A stretch of DNA of 24,886 nucleotides from Haplosporangium gracile (Eukaryota > Mortierellomycota > Mortierellomycetes > Mortierellales > Mortierellaceae). Below, piece by piece: positions 20,912 to 24,886 of this stretch. Made by a program: the position numbers and the translations under genes. The notes under the pieces were generated by a model. The model saw only the letters and a list, made by a program, of their open reading frames with translations. It was not told the DNA's origin and ran no database searches. The stretch lies in assembly GCA_015499985.1 (NCBI GenBank), contig JAAAUF010000628.1, positions 1-24,886 on the forward strand, read 5' to 3'. Position 1 is the stretch's first letter. The number at the start of each line of letters is the position of its first letter.

Positions 20912-22678
20912 ATGAGTTCAGCAAGTTCTGTGACGATCTCGACTTCTGTCGTTGGTACTCATACTTACACACTGCCTACAAAAACCGACTCCTTCTCACC
21001 CAATCCCCACGAGAAGGGTCTGATTAACCCGGACCACAAGCCTTCTGGCTATCAACGGTCCACTAGGATCCTTATCATCTTCAGCTGCCTTATCCTGATC
21101 GGTGCCATCATCGGTAGCGCCTTGTATTGGTTCCGGTACCGGGCCAAGTGGCGTCTGGAGGAAAAGGGGGCATTTGAGATTGTCTATCCGAGAGATAAGG
21201 CCAAGACGAGGACCAGTCGGGTTCTTGACGGTGATGGTGAGGGTGACGGTGTTAGGTCGGCCAAGCGCAGGTGGTCGGTGCAGAGGCCTGAGAGTGCGGT
21301 GGTGGTGGAGGGGGAGAAGGGATCAAAGCGGGTGGCCTTGTCTAATCATCAACTGTCGAATAACAACATCAGCAACAATAGACCGCAGAGTCAACAACAA
21401 CGACAGCAAAGACAAGAACTACAGCCACTACAGCAACATCAACAATGGCACGATGAGGAGACGGTATTGAACGTGGACGATGAGGTCGTCAAGATTGAGA
21501 TTGAACCCGGGCAAAGAACCGCGTTGGAAGCCGAGAGATGGATGGAGGATGATCGACAGCGATACCAAAAGCTATGCGAGTTGACCAAGAGTCCTGTCTT
21601 TGTCCAGCAACATCAAGCGCTCCTTCTCCAGGAGGCGTTTCAACCACATCCGCCAGTCATTCAATCTTCTCCTTCATATTCCCAATCTCTACACTCTCAA
21701 TCTTCTCAGTCTCAACAACAGCCCCTTCTTCAGCAGCAACAATTACTCGTTCAACAGCATCAAAAGTTTCTTCAGCAGCATCAACAATCGCAGGAGCAAC
21801 AACAACAAGAGCAACACAAACGACAACAAAAACAACAACAAATGGAACAACAAGAGACACCTGCCCGCAAACCTTGGCAGCTCCCACTAGGTCTTTACGA
21901 CCAATTGTTTCGAAAGAAGGGCAGTGCGCTGTTGTCGAGGGTGAGTTCGAGGTGGGCAGGCGGCATGGACAGCTTGTCTCCCGCCCTGATGGCGTCGCAT
22001 CCACCCCTATCATCTCTATTGGCATCGTCAGCTGCGCCAAGCGCAGTGAGTACGATGCCATTGTCTGTGGACAGGGATAGTGTGAGCACCCCGTCGCTGC
22101 CGCCACCTGGGCTCAGCCGCCTCACAATTGTTAATATACTTTCGCCCCACTCTTATCCTCCGCCTCCTTCTGCTACTCCTTCTATGACGACCCCTGTTCG
22201 CCCCTTCCGAATCAAGATTGGTGGGGCTCATTGTTTGACACCCGATTCGACTACTCCTTCCCCTTCATCGTCGTCAGCGCCCTCGTCTTTGTCTACAGTC
22301 GTTGCCTCATCGACTTATCAGCCATCATTACGCTCAGTACCGATTATGGATTCCCCTACCCAACCTTGGAAGAACATGTCTGCCTTTGACTTTCCGACGC
22401 CTTTATCGACAGCGTCGTTGAGCTTCTTGGATGATGGTGTTCGTACTCCACAGTCTGTGTCTGTGTCGCCAATTGAGAACGCGTCGCTCCCGCGTGGGAT
22501 CAGTAAGCGGACTGTGCACACCTGTGTTGTCCCACTCCAAGAAAATGAAGTGAAAGAGGAGGACGAAGTAGAGCGAAAGAAGGATAAGGAGAGGGAGTTG
22601 GAGGAGTTGATAATGTCGCCTACTTTTCCGCTATCTTCAGCCCAGTTCCGGCGTTTCTACGATCTTGACATCATCTAA
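20912..22678 (+). CDS. Single-pass membrane protein with glutamine-rich region, function unknown
   Basis: An intronless gene of 588 aa from ATG 20912 (context TTACAATGA) to TAA 22676-22678. The N-terminal 50 residues are Ser/Thr-rich and hydrophilic. One TM helix lies at about residues 53-74 (ILIIFSCLILIGAIIGSALY), followed at once by basic WFRYRAKWR, which by the positive-inside rule puts the long C-terminal part in the cytosol. There is no cleavable signal peptide. Residues about 265-318 are glutamine-rich, with mixed CAA/CAG codons. Two Ser/Pro/Thr-rich blocks, an acidic-basic stretch near 545-570, and the ending MSPTFPLSSAQFRRFYDLDI follow. The layout (short extracellular Ser/Thr head, one TM, long disordered tail) resembles fungal wall-stress sensors of Wsc/Mid2 type, but no WSC or other domain is visible. 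That resemblance is only structural inference. Confidence 0.75.
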   Translation: MSSASSVTISTSVVGTHTYTLPTKTDSFSPNPHEKGLINPDHKPSGYQRSTRILIIFSCLILIGAIIGSALYWFRYRAKWRLEEKGAFEIVYPRDKAKTRTSRVLDGDGEGDGVRSAKRRWSVQRPESAVVVEGEKGSKRVALSNHQLSNNNISNNRPQSQQQRQQRQELQPLQQHQQWHDEETVLNVDDEVVKIEIEPGQRTALEAERWMEDDRQRYQKLCELTKSPVFVQQHQALLLQEAFQPHPPVIQSSPSYSQSLHSQSSQSQQQPLLQQQQLLVQQHQKFLQQHQQSQEQQQQEQHKRQQKQQQMEQQETPARKPWQLPLGLYDQLFRKKGSALLSRVSSRWAGGMDSLSPALMASHPPLSSLLASSAAPSAVSTMPLSVDRDSVSTPSLPPPGLSRLTIVNILSPHSYPPPPSATPSMTTPVRPFRIKIGGAHCLTPDSTTPSPSSSSAPSSLSTVVASSTYQPSLRSVPIMDSPTQPWKNMSAFDFPTPLSTASLSFLDDGVRTPQSVSVSPIENASLPRGISKRTVHTCVVPLQENEVKEEDEVERKKDKERELEELIMSPTFPLSSAQFRRFYDLDII

Positions 22679-22979
22679 AGCCAGTGATGAAGCTGCATGT
22701 GCGTGGCTTTGATAATTACTCACTTGCCCGATTGACTTCACCATTCCAAAAAGATTGATCACACTCTAATAGTCAAAAAAGTCCCCCCAGTGTCCAAAAT
22801 AAAATCATGCATCGTGAAATCAATTAAGCAAGCGAGTAATAAATGGCGCCAGAAAGCCATGCTACGCCTTGCTCAGGTTCAACTTTTCTTTGTCCTTTGG
22901 GCGAATTTTTCTTGGTCGTGCTTCGTCTCTCTCATTTTTTTTTTTGGCATTCGAGTCCTTTAAAGAAATATTCGCAACA
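22679..22979. other. Intergenic, former promoter of the eIF3e copy
   Basis: No gene is visible. It includes the 3' flank of the 588-aa protein gene, with an AAAATAAAAT stretch near 22797-22806 that could serve in polyadenylation, and T-rich sequence just before ATG 22980. Confidence 0.4.
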
Positions 22980-24886
22980 ATGTCGGCCCAATATGATCTC
23001 GCCTCAAAAATGATTCCCTTCCTGAATCTCCATCTCGTCTTCCCTCTCCTCGAGTTCCTCGACATTAACGAGGAATTTTCATGCTCAACGACAGCGAACA
23101 ACGACAAAGGCCTAGTTTCCTTGTGTGAAGTACCGGTGTATGCTCTTGGACAGCATTTCGCATTCAGCAACAACAAAAGACGTCGACGTCTACAGTTCCT
23201 TTTTTCATGCAACACGGAGCAACTTAGTGAACGAGGCGTTAGTTACCATTTCAGGGCAGCAGGAGGCAGCTATAAAAAAAGGAGAAAACAGAAAAAGCAA
23301 ACAAAATTAATGCTCCGAAACCGCATTACCTTCCCACTCGGCTCCATTACACACTCACGACAGCTCGCGTTGAAGATCAGCGTGGTCGACTTTATTGACA
23401 AGCTCCACGGAGAAGAATTGGCCGATGCCGGTGTCATCCCCGCCGGTTCTGCTCCTTTCATCCCCAACCTATCCAGATATTTGTATCGATATACATGCAA
23501 ACAAAGGAGGCCCATGCACGAGCCACATAATTAACTCCATTTTTCCCCTTGGTCTTACAATAGTGACGATTGAGTCGACAAAGAAGCGGGGGAAGACTAC
23601 AAAAGTCGAATGCCGAGGCACAGAAGGTCATGGAGGTGATTGAGGACCGGGATGTCACAGGAGCATTGCGTCAGGATAAGTTCCAGAACCTACAGTTCTT
23701 GAAAGACAACTACGACGTACGTGGATATTGCTCGTACTAAACAATGACCTACATTTGGAAAGTGGAAAACGACAACATCAGGGACAACAGTGGCTAGTCA
23801 ACCGCGTGAACTTTGAACTGGACATGGCGATATAGATGACTCCAAAGATGATCCAGACGCTTTACACGCTTAGTCAGTTCCAGCACAGCTATGGAAACTA
23901 TGGTAGTGCCGTCGATATGTTTTATCATTACCGCGTCCTCGTAAGTCAGAATCTTTTCTCATTCGTATCTTATAATCATGACTTTCATCGCGGGTCAAAT
24001 TCCAACCAAGACATTGTTGCTTGTGATATGACCATAGTCGACGGATGACACTTTCGGACTTTCGGCTCTGTGGGACAAGTTGGCTTCGGAGATCCTTGTC
24101 GGAAACTGGCAGGTTGCCTTTGAAGCCGTTCAAGATCGAAGGAGACGATCGACAAGTCTGTATGTATTCCTCATGGACGATCAGCAAAGTCATTGAGCCG
24201 AGTTAAACGGGAAAAGAGACTAATTGAACTGTATTGTATAATAGCATTTTGCATCGCTACTGCATCAATTGAAACAGCGCATATGGTCCCTTCACTGATC
24301 ATTGTTTGTGTTTTTCAACCACCCCAAGGGCCGCGATGCGGTGATTGAATCGCTCTTTCAGCTCGCCTACACCAACACTATCCAAACCTCTTGTCCATGG
24401 ATCCTCCGGTACTTGGCAGTGGCAGTGATGACCAACAAGGGCCGCAAGAATCTGTTGAAGGAGCTTGTAAGAGTGATTGAGCGCGAAACGTACCGTTACA
24501 ATGATCCTATCACCGAGTTAGTCGAGACGCTCTACAATAAGTTTGACTTTGATCTCGCCAAGAAGAAACTCGCCGAGTGCGAGGATGTGCTCGAGAACGA
24601 CTTCTTTTTAGTCTCAGTCCAGGACGAGTTTATCGTAAGTGCACGGTTCTTGATTTCCGGGACGTCTTGCCGGATCCATCAAAAGATTGATACTGCAGAG
24701 CTGTCGCAGAGGTTGAAAATGAACAAGAAGTATGGCGAGAAGTGGATTGTGAACCTAACCCGGGATGCGAGAGTGGATGCCAAGATTGATTTCCAGGATA
24801 ACGCAGTGTTGACGAACAACAACATCTAGTCAGTGTATCAGTAGATTATTGAGAAGACTAAAGGGTCGTCGTTCCGGTCGCAGGTG
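22980..24886 (+). pseudogene. Decayed copy of translation initiation factor eIF3e (Int6)
   Basis: The eIF3e N-terminus is clear (MSAQYDLASKMIPFLNLHL, then VFPLLEFLDINE, 22980-23072). VVDFIDKLHGEE (near 23382), AEAQKVMEVIED (near 23618), ALRQDKFQNLQFLKDNY, TPKMIQTLYTLSQFQHSYGN (from 23839), LVGNWQVAFEAV and SLFVFFNHPKGRD follow, and the PCI part runs to SFRSQ at the right edge. Introns survive at 23717-23835, 23941-24037 and 24160-24244, so this is a DNA-level duplicate rather than a retrocopy. Damage: a net 1-bp frameshift near 24130-24142 (after AFEAV), TGA at 24296-24298 where the family has Trp (LHW), and TAG at 24827-24829 and 24842-24844 where glutamines are expected. The segment between 23073 and 23376 no longer reads as eIF3e. 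Intact eIF3e is a PCI-domain subunit of the 40S-bound eIF3 complex; a working copy should exist elsewhere. Confidence 0.88.

Noticed and set aside
22869..23534. Intact 221-aa protein reading through the eIF3e N-terminus
   Set aside because: The open frame runs across what should be an intron of eIF3e; only the ends resemble eIF3e and the middle is Lys/Arg/Ser-rich non-homologous sequence.
996..24844. Reassigned genetic code (TAA/TAG read as Gln)
   Set aside because: Intact genes in the window end at TAA (fibrillarin, FUSC, F-box, 588-aa protein) or TAG (TM9SF, 163-aa protein) at the expected family C-termini, and Gln is encoded by CAA/CAG throughout.

Overview
The window is nuclear DNA of a filamentous fungus. 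Genes are split by many short GT-AG introns (about 86-213 nt, donors mostly GTAAGT-like). Leaders are pyrimidine-rich, serine/glutamine low-complexity tracts are frequent, and there are no bacterial operons. The F-box/leucine-rich-repeat proteins and the style of the eIF3e and TM9SF sequences suggest an early-diverging lineage, most likely Mortierellaceae. That placement is inference from recognised families; no search was run.

Layout, left to right. (1) The C-terminal exon of fibrillarin (Nop1) enters from the left edge (1-348). (2) At 996-1352 lies a small YbaY/YscW-like domain ORF interrupted by one in-frame TAA. (3) Non-coding, pyrimidine-rich DNA leads to a very large six-exon gene (2704-11822, 2706 aa) for a fungal FUSC/Bre4-type multispanning membrane protein with long disordered insertions. 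(4) 11823-14280 is mostly decayed sequence and holds a broken F-box/LRR gene. (5) A two-exon minus-strand gene for a conserved-looking 163-aa protein of unknown function (15248-14601) is divergent from an intact F-box protein gene (15629-17215). (6) A nine-exon TM9SF (nonaspanin/EMP70) gene spans 17580-20466. (7) A single-exon gene (20912-22678) encodes a one-TM, glutamine-rich protein of unknown function. (8) From 22980 to the right edge runs a degraded copy of eIF3e/Int6 that still shows intron boundaries but carries a frameshift and three in-frame stops.

The genes do not form one pathway. The intact ones concern rRNA methylation (fibrillarin), membrane or solute handling (FUSC/Bre4), membrane-protein sorting in the secretory pathway (TM9SF) and probably ubiquitin-ligase substrate recognition (F-box). 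The most unusual property of the window is its pseudogene load: three separate relics (YbaY-like, F-box/LRR, eIF3e) lie between otherwise healthy genes. I saw no transposon, CRISPR array, tRNA or rRNA, and no convincing new molecular system. The best leads are the eIF3e duplicate, the single-nonsense YbaY-like ORF and the two uncharacterised proteins.
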